A stretch of 64,000 nt of DNA. It comes from Talinum fruticosum. Taxonomy: Eukaryota; Streptophyta; Magnoliopsida; Caryophyllales; Talinaceae. The notes beneath the pieces are model-generated. The model was not told where the DNA came from and ran no database searches. It saw only the letters and a program-made list of their open reading frames with translations. Below are positions 36,593 through 46,986 of the stretch, in pieces (the stretch's first letter is position 1; the number at the start of each line of letters is the position of its first letter). The stretch is taken from the NCBI GenBank assembly GCA_021018815.1, contig JAITYX010000052.1, positions 3,586,501-3,650,500 on the forward strand, in the 5' to 3' direction. A program made the translations under genes and the position numbers.

Positions 36593-36901
36593 TGATGCAT
36601 TATCTCCCCAAAAGATATTATGGGAATATCTATTCCATAAAAAATAGCAAATTTAGAAATTGAGGAATTTTTATTTAGGGAGAATTCTATCTTCTGGTTA
36701 TTTCCTTATCATTTTAGTTAACAAACAGTATCTCGTGAATTTTATTATCTTTTAGTTTCCTTATTGTTTTAGGGCTCTTCGCTATTTAAACTCTGCCTTA
36801 TGCTTTAGAAAGGCAAACTTGAATAATAATTGAATTGAATTTTCTGAGTTTATTGTGAGTTTTCTTCAGTGTAGGAATTGCTCTCGGAGCGTCCTACATC
36901 A
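36593..36901 (+). repeat. 3' LTR
   Basis: TGATGCATTATCTCCCC to GCGTCCTACATCA, preceded by the polypurine tract GGTGGGGAAGAA at 36581-36592. Confidence 0.88.
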
Positions 36902-38160
36902 AGTATGCAAGGGCAAGTTTCGAGTTCTGCTCTTTGTAAACATTAGCCTACTTGCTTGTCTACTCAAATAGGATCTCTTCACTGGTTGAAACGATACAGT
37001 TCATTCATATTGTTGTATCATTGCTTTAAAAAGTTCTTCAGATACATGCTGAATAAAGAATTTGCGATTTTATGTCCCAGACTGAAGTAAAAATCAAGGA
37101 AATTTATCAAGAGTTAGCCTCATATCGCGTGACACTTATGAAACTCTTGCTAGTTGGTTTATTTATGGTAGAGTAATTGCAAAACAGGAGCACCTTGCAA
37201 TAAAAAAAAAAAAAAAACAACTTCCTATATAGAAACTGAAAATTAGGTAGGTGATGTTCAATGTACAATCCAATATTTCACATAACATTTGATCAGCTCA
37301 AAATCTCTAAGGTGTTAATTTTTACATATCTTCTGAAAATTTTCTTGTTAGACTTTAGGTTCCATGACTGCATATTAAGTCTGTGTTACTTGGTCTATTT
37401 GTTGCAGAATGCGACGCACTTGTGTCAAAAAAGGTTGCTGATCTTCGGCATGTTGGGAACATCTCTTTCTTTGTTTTTTCTTTTTCTTTTTTGTTTGCTT
37501 TTTTGATGTCTACCCAATGGCTGCACTAGAATCATCCGAAATTTCTGTAATCCCCCTAAATTGTTAACAAGTTTAATATCTGCCTACAGGACATTTTCCT
37601 CCCCAGCAATTAAATACTTCCTGGTCCATTAATTCTGCCATTTCTGTTTCCACCAAACTGGTGTTATTTGCACAAACATTTTTCTTATCCCAACGTTTTC
37701 TCTAAAACTTTGAGTCTCCTTGTGTTCAAGACAAGTTCATGATGGTGCCAATAGTGATAGATGGTTGCTGGTTCTGGATAGTGGGTGATAGGCAGTTAGG
37801 CTCTTTCCATTCTTTTCTGTGCAAAACTATAAAACATTGAATCATTTCTTATTATAATGACCTATGCTGTTATATATATGTTAATGTAACCTGATATTTA
37901 CTGGATCTTTCCGGTTTATCATAAAAAAATTATGGTATTTGTACCACTAATCCACCTCACCAGGACAATAGTTTTAATTCAAATCTTGTCCAAATCCTTG
38001 AGATTTAACCTTAGAATGCAGCTGATTTCATACATACTAATTGTTCAGATTATAAGTATCCACCTTTAACAGCCAGGATAGTTACTCAGATAAAACACTT
38101 TGGCAATTTCCTCTTCCTTTTGAATCAAGAGAGAAAAAGAAGCAATATCAAGAAGTCACC
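36902..38160. other. Spacer; block B begins about 37340
   Basis: 36902-37340 is AT-rich with no gene seen. From 37340 the sequence is colinear with 18540 onward, leading to U8. Confidence 0.5.
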
Positions 38161-38442
38161 ATGGATGTGACATTTGAGACCCCAAATGGAAGTTCATTCA
38201 CCATAGAGATAGGATAATTTGACACAGTTAAGGAGATCAAGGAAAAGATTGAAAAATTCCAAAGCATACCCACTTCTCGCCAGACATTGGTCTTCCGTAC
38301 CAAAATCCTTGAAGATGATAAAGACATTGAATATTGTGGCATTTGCAATGACTCTTGCATCCAACTGTTTGTTGCTGACGAGAAGGAAAGCTCACCTGAT
38401 AAACCCAAAAGCAGCGAGGTTAAAGATGAAGAACAATGCTAA
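38161..38442 (+). pseudogene. U8: single-UBL gene with premature stop
   Basis: Copy of U6. Reads MDVTFETPNGSSFTIEIG, then TAA where U6 has TAC (Tyr). The frame then stays open through FDTVKEIKEKIEKFQ, RQTLVFRTKILEDDKD and IQLFVADEKES to EEQC and a stop: 93 codons apart from the nonsense codon. A single substitution (C to A) inactivates it, and no frameshift is present, so loss looks fairly recent. Confidence 0.85.
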
Positions 38443-39089
38443 TTGAACACAGTTTGTCTGAACTAAATTGGCCTGATTTAGAATAGTAAGTATATGTATA
38501 TTGAGTAATATGAAAGCTATAAAATTAAGTTTAAATTTCGATATGTGGTTTTGATATTTCAGATATATAGATCACTTACGAGATTTATTTTCTCTCTTCC
38601 ACACCATTATGTTTAAGGTTGATATATGGACCGGGTGTGATTCATAATGAAACCGACATCAGCAACATACTGATCATTTTATGATTTATGTGTATTAACA
38701 ACACAAAATTAATGCACAAAATGACCAATCTGACAGTTCATAGTAAACTGGCAATAATTGTTTAAGAACAAGAGTAGGCCTAATTCAAGGGCATTACGCC
38801 CTGGTAGCAACAGAAAGCTTTACTCAGAGAGACCCTATTGCATTTAGATATTAACAGATGACTACAAGAAAATATTATTCTCTTGCCTAAGTCGGTAGGT
38901 GGGAGTGTGAAGGCAACCCATAGTATGGACACAAAGATGCATGATGTGTATTAATAACAATGCAGTAACTAAGAAGAGAGTCAGATACAGAGAATTAGCT
39001 CTTCATGGGTTCTGCCAGAATGAGAGTATAAAAAGATTTAGACAGAGAACCGTGTGGACATAGAAAGATCAAAATAGCCTTATAATCGT

Positions 39090-39152
39090 CATATATGCAA
39101 GTTGATGTACAAGACTTTTCATATATGCAAATTGATGCACAAGACTTTCACT
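39090..39152 (+). repeat. Short tandem duplication (~31 bp, two copies)
   Basis: CATATATGCAAGTTGATGTA and CATATATGCAAATTGATGCA, each followed by CAAGACTTT, stand head to tail. Confidence 0.7.
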
Positions 39153-39199
39153 TATAAAAGGAATGGTCATGTCATGCCCCAAAAGGGTCCACCAAGCAA

Positions 39200-39785
39200 T
39201 TTCCTTCTTGGTTGAGTAAATTCATTGAACATGTATCGTACAAGCTCCTTCGCTGATTTCCTCAGGCCATTCGCTAGTCAAATCAGACTTGTCTAACTTT
39301 TCAGAAGCCAAGCGACGATCTGATCAGGTTCAGGATTGCCTCCATAACCTTCATGCTTATAATCCGACTTCAATACAGGCTCACTTGGGCATTTCATCAA
39401 ACACCTGCTGGGCATTTGCAATTTTTCCTTTTTCATCAGTTAACATGGACTTCCTCATAATCCCAAGTCTGTTTTTGCTCACAGAACATGGCTGTTTTTC
39501 ATTGCCATCGAATATCACGCAAGTCTTCTCACTCATTAGACTTTCTCATTGTAAAAGTCCTTCACATCTTCAACTATCAATTCCCAACTTGGAAATAAAT
39601 TCGGCATTGGAAATTAATTTAAAGGTTTTCTCTCATAAATCGTGAAGGGCTCTGATACCATTCACTAAGATATGGAGAAATTAGCTCAGCGAGAGAGAGA
39701 GACAGAGAGAGAGGAGCCAGAGCCCACACAGTTTTCCCGCTTTCTCTAACTGATTACGGATGCCCAAATAACTCTTTAACAATTT
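39200..39785 (-). mobile_element. Short retroelement remnant (TRIM-like), block B
   Basis: On the minus strand an LTR-like segment beginning TGTTAAAGAGTTATTTGGGC ends at CTTAGTGAA. It is followed by TGGTATCAGAGCCC, a perfect initiator tRNA-Met primer site (39645-39658). The body lacks recognisable polymerase. The phrase NAQQVFDEMPK (about 39385-39420) resembles a PPR repeat. The second LTR was not found. Confidence 0.55.
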
Positions 39786-39865
39786 GCTACCTTGGGTTTG
39801 CCAGCTCAGCAAACATCTTTTTAATTCGGAAATTTTTGTTGAAAAATAACAAGGTTTTGGTTCCA

Positions 39866-40404
39866 CGCAATCGTCATGTTAAACTTAATTTTTACGGTTC
39901 CTTAAGAAACAAAAGTGCAGCTATTGACTTTCTATTGAGAGATAACCAGAGCAATCTTTTACTTTCTGAAGCGTCAGAGTTAGGACACACATCAATTTTA
40001 ATTGCCGAAGTGAGTGCACTTAGATTTGGAATTCAACAAGCAATCAAAGCGAATATTGGTAACATCGAAATTGAAGGTGACAACTTAATTATCATTGATA
40101 GTATCGAGAGGAAGGTATAAATCACCATGGGAAATTGACTATATCATCCAAGACATCATACGGACGATGTCTACGTTTCAAAATTGTATCATCAACCATA
40201 TTTACAGGGAAGCTAATATTGCAGCTTGATTGGTTGGCTCACCATGGTCACAATACGACGTCCCCAACTATTTGGGATGAGAGCCCTTCCCCTTACCTTT
40301 CATGTATTCCGGCAAATGATAATTTAGGCGTAACCCTTGTGAGAAGGGTTGTCTAAGTTTTGCTGTTTTCTTTCTTTACCCATTGCCAAAAAAAAAAAAA
40401 AAAA
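39866..40404 (+). mobile_element. 5'-truncated LINE with target-site duplication
   Basis: Flanked by identical 18-bp copies of AACAAGGTTTTGGTTCCA at 39848-39865 and 40405-40422 and ending in a poly-A run (from about 40388). The body encodes the LINE C-terminal RNase H-like domain: HVKLNFYGSLRNKSAAIDFL, then GNIEIEGDNLIIIDSIERK, then YREANIAA and, after a 1-base shift, DWLAHHGHN. Only the last ~540 bp were copied in. Confidence 0.92.
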
Positions 40405-40424
40405 AACAAGGTTTTGGTTCCAAA

Positions 40425-41150
40425 GTTTTAAAAACTCACCAAGCTTTAAAAAGATTAAGGAAATCACTAAACTTTAGTTTTTGGTGCAAATAATCAGAAA
40501 ATTTTGATTGAAATTCACTACTTGCTAGTTAAAGAAACTCCTAATTACATTTCTTTTTTTTTAAATAAATAATTTCAAAATGTTTTAAAAATAGACAAAA
40601 TTAAAGTATAATTGACGTGATATTTAAAATAATTTGAGGTTAATTTAAAGTTAAAAGAAGAAAATAGTTGATATATAGTGATTTTACCCCTGAAGAACGA
40701 ATGTTAAAAGAGCATCATAAACATCGATGAGTCATCGTATTCTCAATTTCATAGATTATTTGGGTGCAATATACTTTCTTTTTTATTAGTGGAAATACAG
40801 ACTATCTGTTAATAAATATATTTTTTTAAAAATATTTATATTTGATGATCTATATGCATATAGATGTACTTTTTTAATTGTATTTTTATTTTCCTAAATT
40901 ATATATATTAAATATCATATTATTTATCTTCCCAAAATCTATCTACCTATTTTTTAGTTTACCTTACAAAAAAATGAATTAATTTAACCTGATATGAAAA
41001 AATTAACAACGAGTTTCTTTAATTAGTAAAGTGTAGAATACTACTAAATTTTGGTGATTATTTGCACCCAAAAATAAAATTTCTTACTTTTTTTAAACTC
41101 TTTTTAAAGTTTGGTGATTTTTTTAGAAATTTGGAGTAAAAATTAAGTTG
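40425..41150. mobile_element. Non-autonomous TIR element
   Basis: The left end carries ATCACTAAACTTTAGTTTTT followed by GGTGCAAATAATCA. The right end, read in reverse, carries ATCACCAAACTTTAAAAAGA and later GGGTGCAAATAATCACC. Imperfect inverted termini of about 75 bp flank an AT-rich interior without coding capacity. No counterpart seen in block A. Confidence 0.5.
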
Positions 41151-41347
41151 TTTTCAAACTTTTTTCCAATTAATTCAATACATTACAAATCCAAGACTTT
41201 GGTGTCCCTTATCTCATTTACTTGTTATAAATTGACCCTTCTCAACTCGAATTTATAGATTCAAACTATCATATAATCATTATTATTAAATTAAATTATT
41301 TACGCTAATATTTTACCAATTTATGAGAAAAAACATTTTATTCTATT

Positions 41348-42225
41348 GTGTGTTTGGTAGGATGTAAAATCATTTTTCTGGAAAATTATTTTTCGATTTT
41401 TATCTCGTTTGATATAAAAATTTCGGAAAATAATTTTCGTGGAAAATGAATTTTCCCCAATCCAAAGGAAAATATTTTCCCTTTTCTAAGAGCGGAAGTT
41501 AGATTTTCCATTTTATTCATCTATCTCTCTCTCACAATTATCTCCGAGATTGAAGATGTATTTTCCACAAGCTCTCTAATTCCATATTCCCGGTGATGGG
41601 GTTGCTCGGGGATGGAGTACACGGCGGTGCTCGCGGCGAAGGTGGAGGCGGAGCACTCGGATGGAGGGGCAGGAGAGAGAACCGAGCTAGCCATATCGAG
41701 GAATAAGTTGGCGATCGGGAGGAGAAGCGGGGTTAGCCGGATCGAAAGCTAAGTTAGCAGATGAGAGTAGTATTCCATGGTGGATTTGGGCCAAGTACTA
41801 GCCGTGGGGCTGTCCTTGGAGATCAGGAGGAGGATGGAGGGCGGGGAGAGTTGGGTGTCGGTGGGTTTGAGGATAGGGAGGGAGGTCCGGGGCTGGATTG
41901 GAGGAAAGAGAGGGAGGTCTAGAGCTGGAAGAGGAGGAGTAGATGGAAGCCATGGAAGGGAGGATAGAAAGTGAGTCCTGGGGTACATTGGCCTTAACTC
42001 ATTCCCCGAAAATTAACTCCTTCTCTATCTTTCCTTTCGCTGATAAACCCCAACCCCTCATAATTAACTCCCTCTCTCTCTCCTTTCTCTGAGAACCCCC
42101 ACCCCTTATTTTTTTCCTCACCAAACAGCTGAAAATATTAGGTAAAAATTGATTTTACATTGAAAATTATTTTATATGAAAATTATTTTTTAAAAAATAA
42201 TTTTATCTCCAACCCAACACACCCT
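41348..42225. mobile_element. MITE-like element with GC-rich cargo
   Basis: The left end GTGTGTTTGGTAGGATGTAAAA and the right end, in reverse, GGTGTGTTGGGTTGGAG both lead into GAAAATTATTTTTC-type sequence, like the element at 4354-5032. The middle (about 41595-41995) is markedly G-rich and unlike the AT-rich ends. Its open frames show no domain, so it may be captured DNA. No counterpart seen in block A. Confidence 0.5.
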
Positions 42226-42536
42226 AAATGTTAAAACAAATATCACAAAAAATATCTTTTATCATATTAATTCAAAACAAAGAGCATAATCTTAAGTTTG
42301 TACATAGTAAGATTAATCAATTATCAAATGTTGAGTTAGAAAATAAGTCGGACATATTGATATAAGATTATTACAAGAACCATTTTCTAATTTTAGAATA
42401 TATATATTTCCAATCCTATGCCTTGTCTACCCAGTTTCTCCTTCATTTAAGACATAGTGACCTTTTATACCTCATTTAAGACGGATGTTGTGCAGGTTGT
42501 CAAGGAACTTCAGAACCAACCAAAGGTCTGTTATAA

Positions 42537-42709
42537 GCGCGCGAGTAGTTAACGGTCGAGTTATGAACAGCCATAATTTAACAACCAAAGGTCTGTTATA
42601 AAACCGAGCCTCTGAAATCCTCCAATGAGGGAAGAGAGAGAAGCAAAAATACAAGAAGTGAAAGAAGAATCACCCTTGGAGCCCCCACTGTTCACTCCTG
42701 GGACTAGAC
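42537..42709 (+). promoter_or_regulatory. U9 promoter/leader with GCGCGC box
   Basis: GCGCGCG at 42537-42543 is followed by AGTAGTTAACGG. CCTCTGAAATCC lies at about 42609, then an AGAGAGAAGC purine-rich leader. Confidence 0.55.
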
Positions 42710-43956
42710 ATGGACGTGATAATCGAGAACAAAGATGACGGGAGGATATTCAGAATGGAAGTGGGTTACTTTGACACAGTTCTGGATGTTAAGAGCAAGA
42801 TTAAAGAATACAGAGACATACCCATCGATCACCAAATTCTCATCTTCAATGGCAAGATCCTTGACCATGATTCCAATGTTGAGTCTTGTTCCATTGCCCA
42901 TAATTCCCACATTCATCTCCATCTCATTCAACCCGAACAAAATGAAGTCCTGCTCATCCTCCAATTCAGAAATATCGGTTCAACTTATCGAGTCATTCAG
43001 GTCGAGAAGAACCTCAGTGACTCTGTTCTGCAGTTCAAGGACAAAATCCGAGGAATACTTGGTTAGTTGCTTTCTTGATAACGTGGGTATCAAAGTCATG
43101 TTCTTGGGCAGTTTCTGATGTTAAATGTAACACTAAAAAGTTAATGAGAACCAGGGTGTCCGTGTCGATGTACTAAGTGCTTCCTGACAACTTTCTTGTG
43201 AGGATGTTGCTAGTTTTATGTTTTAAGCAGTTCTTCATGATCTTGATCTTCTGGGCGTTAATCTAATACTACTAACTATTGTTGTCTAACTGGAAGTTAA
43301 TCTAGCAGTGCGCACTTGTTGGTAACTCGGGTATTGATCTTATATAATAAGCAGTTCTTGATCTCCATTATGTGAAATCTTCATTGTAGAGCTTACCACC
43401 GAGAGTATAGGACTCTATCTGGATGAGGAAAATGAGCTCAAGGATGACAACTCCTTAAGTGAGTATGCACTCTCACATGGGTCTAAGATTCTCATTGATA
43501 TTAAGCCGCCTCTAACCCCATTAGGATCTTCATGTTTCAAGAAAATGAACATCCTCGTGCTGGTTCATAGTACTCAAACTGTAATTGTAATCGTTTATCC
43601 TACAGACAAAGTGCAGGTAAATTCTTCTTTGTTATTTTCTTTATTTTTTCCGAGGCAAACTGTAATTCTGGGTGATTGGCAGACAACTTCTTTTAACTAA
43701 TTTTTCAGTCAATCTCACACAATTTCGTCCTTCCCTTTGAATGGTGGTGTTTTCTGTTCCTGAACTTGTGTTGAAGGTGATAAGAGGATTGTTAGAGGAG
43801 CTGCAAGGGAGTTGGAACTTTAAGCTTCCAAAATACGGATATTACTTCGTCCACAAAGGGCATGGTGTGGTGGATGAGAGTCGGTCTTTTCTGGAGAATA
43901 ACGTTTGTGAAGACGACGATATGATAGAGATTTTCGATGGGACTGTTACTCAGTAG
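42710..43956 (+). CDS. U9: compact triple ubiquitin-like domain protein
   Basis: Exons 42710-43061, 43390-43616 and 43777-43956 join to 252 codons plus stop, with phases 1 and 0. d1: MDVIIENKDDGRIFRMEVGY, DTVLDVKSKIKEYRDIPIDH, QILIFNGKILDHD. d2: VLLILQFRNIGSTYRVIQVE, DSVLQFKDKIRGILG, then YLDEENELKDDNSLSEYA and ILIDIKPP. d3: MNILVLVHSTQTVIVIVYPT to DDDMIEIFDGT. The d2-d3 linker is only about a dozen residues and has no minisatellite, so U9 may show the unexpanded state. No Gly-Gly end. Although U7 is its block partner, U9 is intact in d3. Confidence 0.85.
43062..43389 (+). repeat. U9 intron 1 tandem repeats
   Basis: Diverged units including GCAGTTCTTCATGATCTTG and AACTCGGGTATTGATCTTAT with AAGCAGTTCTTGATC. 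Also the shared AACTTTCTTGTGAGGATGTT segment. Confidence 0.65.
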
Positions 43957-44502
43957 TGATACAATACCTACTGATATCAGACAATACACATGCACATGGC
44001 TTGCGGTTTCACCATTGTTGCATACAAGGCTTTTAAGAAGACGGTTATTTTTGCTTATGCCTAGTTTTTAACTTGGATTTTGCACAAGGTACAGAAATGA
44101 CTAACCATCTGGTAGATCACAAGGTAATGTTGTAGTATTTGAGTGACATTATACGAAGCAGCTCAATACACAAGTTTCATTTCAATTTTCAAACTTTTCG
44201 AGTGTCAAATGTGTTGACTCATAACTTATTGAAGAGGTGAAGATACATCGGTACGGGTAGCATAAATCGCAACAATAGACCATAACGGACATGGAAAATA
44301 GTAGTAGGAAGATTCATATACCCTTGATTTTGTCTGCAGAATCCTCCGTGTTCAGCTCTGTGCTCTTACTTTCTCGATAGTTCCTTACAAGAAAAGAATT
44401 CGGAATTTTTCCGGAAAAAAAAAAAAAATCCGACAAAACCACTTTGATTATACTGATGCTCCCACCAACGTGAAATCAGCTACAATCTAACAATTATGAT
44501 GA

Positions 44503-44762
44503 CTATATCCTTTTGATTTCATGATGACTATATCCTCGAATGTGCATTATGTACCAAGGGATGTGCCATAAATCAACCTAAAAGAGATCTTTGGGTAAAC
44601 TACAGAACCCTCAATCGGTAACTCCTCCGCCAGCAGAAATTTACAGAGGAATCAAGCATTCCTTATGGGTTATACTTGTAACTTGAAGTTTCTGCCGTCC
44701 TATCAGCAACACTTGTATCCTATGGTGTGTTGGAAAAATGTATCCTATGGTGTGCTGGAAAA
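44503..44762 (+). repeat. Short tandem duplications
   Basis: ATGATGACTATATCC occurs twice near 44495-44535. TGTATCCTATGGTGTG with TTGGAAAAA or CTGGAAAAA occurs twice near 44715-44763. Local slippage-type duplications. Confidence 0.65.
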
Positions 44763-44791
44763 ATTAAAGAGGGAAGCGACTAATGACTATA

Positions 44792-45323
44792 CTCCCTCCG
44801 TTTTAAATTATCCGTCGTTTTAGGAGGATATATAAAAATTAAGTTGAAAGTTAATTAAGTGATAAAATGTCTAACATACCATTTGTATCTCATTTTTTTC
44901 TTTCTCGTAAAATTGTACCTCTGTCTTTCTTTTTCTCTCTCCTTCCAGTTTCCTAATCTCATATTTCTCTCTCTTTCCGGTTTCCAAATGTCACATAATC
45001 TCTTTCCTCACAATGCTCTCTCTCGTGCCGGTTTCCTAATATCACAAAATCTCTTCTCACAATACTCTCTCTATCCTCCTATATTCTCTTTTATCACTTT
45101 TTCCTTTTCATCTTCATGTATGAATAAAAAGAAGTAAATAATTAAAAAACTAAATATGTTAGGATATTATTAAAAATGATAAAGTTTTGAAAATAAAATA
45201 ATAATAAAGTAGGTTAAATTTAAAAAGTAGTGATTAATATACCATTGAAATTGTAAAATGACAAGTACTATGAAACAAAAAAAAAAGTTAGTTAAAGTGA
45301 CAATTATTGTTAAACGGATGGAG
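44792..45323. mobile_element. Stowaway-type MITE
   Basis: The left end CTCCCTCCGTTTTAAATTAT and the right end, in reverse, CTCCATCCGTTTAACAATAA are flanked by TA on both sides (44790-44791 and 45324-45325). This is the signature of Tc1/mariner Stowaway elements. The interior holds a CT-rich stretch (about 44920-45110) with no recognisable protein. Confidence 0.8.
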
Positions 45324-45325
45324 TA

Positions 45326-46906
45326 TTAAATAAACTGTTGACCAAAGTCACTAAACGGCCGCTTTTGGCCCACTATGCTCCCACTTATCCATGCTCCAAA
45401 GGTTCCTGAATAAGTGGCATTGTTCAAAAAGTTGAGTTTTACTCAACTGCTCAAATCAGGAATATAGGAATGGAGGTCTCCTATTAAACTTGATTTTGAG
45501 AAATACAAAAAAGGTGACGACAGATTAAATTAAAGGGAAGCATTTGTTGTTCCCCTCTATTCTGAATCCCTAAATCTCTCTCAAAGAAACTACGGGTTTT
45601 GAGGTGTTGTTAACGCGTTGACTCTTGTAGCCAACGGTGTTCCTCTGTCTCGATCCAACCGGTCTCGTGAATAGACTAGAATTTATGCAAAGAAGAGATC
45701 TGGACTTGGTTCAAGACTCTGGACTTGCAAAGGATTTGATTCTCGTGGAACACTAGTCGGCAAACCGATTGCTTCTGTAATTCAAGGTACTTCCCTTGTC
45801 GATTTACACAAACTTATCTGATTGGGTGATGGAAGGAAGAAAATAGTGGTGTGGTAGTCCACTACCCTCAAATCGAATTTGTTTTTTATGTGTACATCAG
45901 GCACTAATAGTCGAGGGATACATGGGGAGTTCTTCAAGTGACGTATGGGAAAGAACAACAGTGAAGAAGTAAGAATAAATACCAGAACGGTTTTAAGAAC
46001 AAAGGTCTCTAATTGAGATTTCTTTTTCTTTGGCATACTCTAAATTGTTAAACCAGTTATCTTTCACAATCAATTACCAAATATTATGAGTTAGCTTTTC
46101 CTTCTTATTGATTCAAAATACTTTTACATAAAGTGTGGATCAGTAATGGCTCCATTTGATTTTTGTTAAGGGTTATCAAAACTTGAGCAGTAAGATTAAC
46201 CTTCTTACGAGCTTGACTTCATTTTTCACTTTTTCTCTCAATCATCTTAGTAACTTCAGTTATAAGATAATCCACTAGTACAGGGTGATTTGGATCCCCT
46301 CCTATTTTTCAATTCTTGAATGGACTCTTCCTCAAGGTCAATCTCAAACTTAGGGTTATTATAATCCTAGGCACATCTAAGGCTTTTCTTCAAAGCTTCT
46401 AGAACTGCCATAATATGATCAATGCCATGAGCCACCACCGTGCTCCCCAAGAATCAGAGGTGGCTGGTCGTTCGGATTAGGCCAACTGCAACAAACCTAG
46501 ACTTGTAAATTGAACTTGAGGGATTTTGACAATCATTGCAAAACTTCACTATAGACATGGCGTTAGGTTGTTCGGATTGGTGATTTTCGGTTCCCATTAA
46601 CTTTGGATCATATGCTTTTAACAAGCTTATTTGACAAAAAAAAAGTTTGGTTTGAAAAGGATAAAATCAATTTCGATTTTAAATTTAGGTTGACTTCAAA
46701 TCACTTATTTTAGAGTGAGATATTAAGTCGAATTTCGGGTCTATTTTACTAAATTATAGAAGTTTGTATTTCTAACTCCACGATCTTTTCGAGTTATAAT
46801 TGCAAAATCATATAATGTACATTTTCGTCCGTCGCCAGGATTATATATTTCACTTCTTTTTATATATGAAAAAAAAGGCAAGATTTGGTAGATGCTCTTC
46901 TAAAGT
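45326..46906. other. Spacer upstream of U10
   Basis: No gene recognised. Minus-strand reading of 46250-46420 gives a degenerate phrase (EALKKSLRCA, EIDLEEESIQEL) suggestive of old retroelement coding sequence; identity not established. Confidence 0.35.
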
Positions 46907-46986
46907 GCGCGCGAAAGTTCAACGTTTCATCAACCCGCTCTGTTACTCCAACGGAATTCCCCAAGAAGAGAGAGAGAGAGCGAGAG
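46907..46986 (+). promoter_or_regulatory. U10 promoter/leader with GCGCGC box
   Basis: GCGCGCG at 46907-46913 followed by AAAGTTCAACG and an AAGAAGAGAGAGAGAG leader. It is closer to the start than in the other copies (80 bp). Confidence 0.45.

Larger units (their letters stand above)
28138..36901 (+). mobile_element. Ty3/gypsy chromovirus-like LTR element, rearranged
   Basis: Two ~305-bp LTRs in direct orientation (28138-28442 and 36593-36901), both TG...CA, flank an 8.15-kb interior. Flanking GGTAT and AGTAT are a probable 5-bp target duplication with one change. Order: primer site, leader, gag, protease, start of reverse transcriptase; an inverted copy of this whole section; end of reverse transcriptase, RNase H, integrase, chromodomain-like tail, purine tract GGTGGGGAAGAA. 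All frames carry stops, so it is dead. It separates the DUF642 gene from duplicated block B. Confidence 0.9.
37340..43960 (+). repeat. Segmental duplication block B
   Basis: Counterpart of block A. The difference in length is largely explained by insertions at 39866-40404, 40425-41150 and 41348-42225. Confidence 0.75.
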
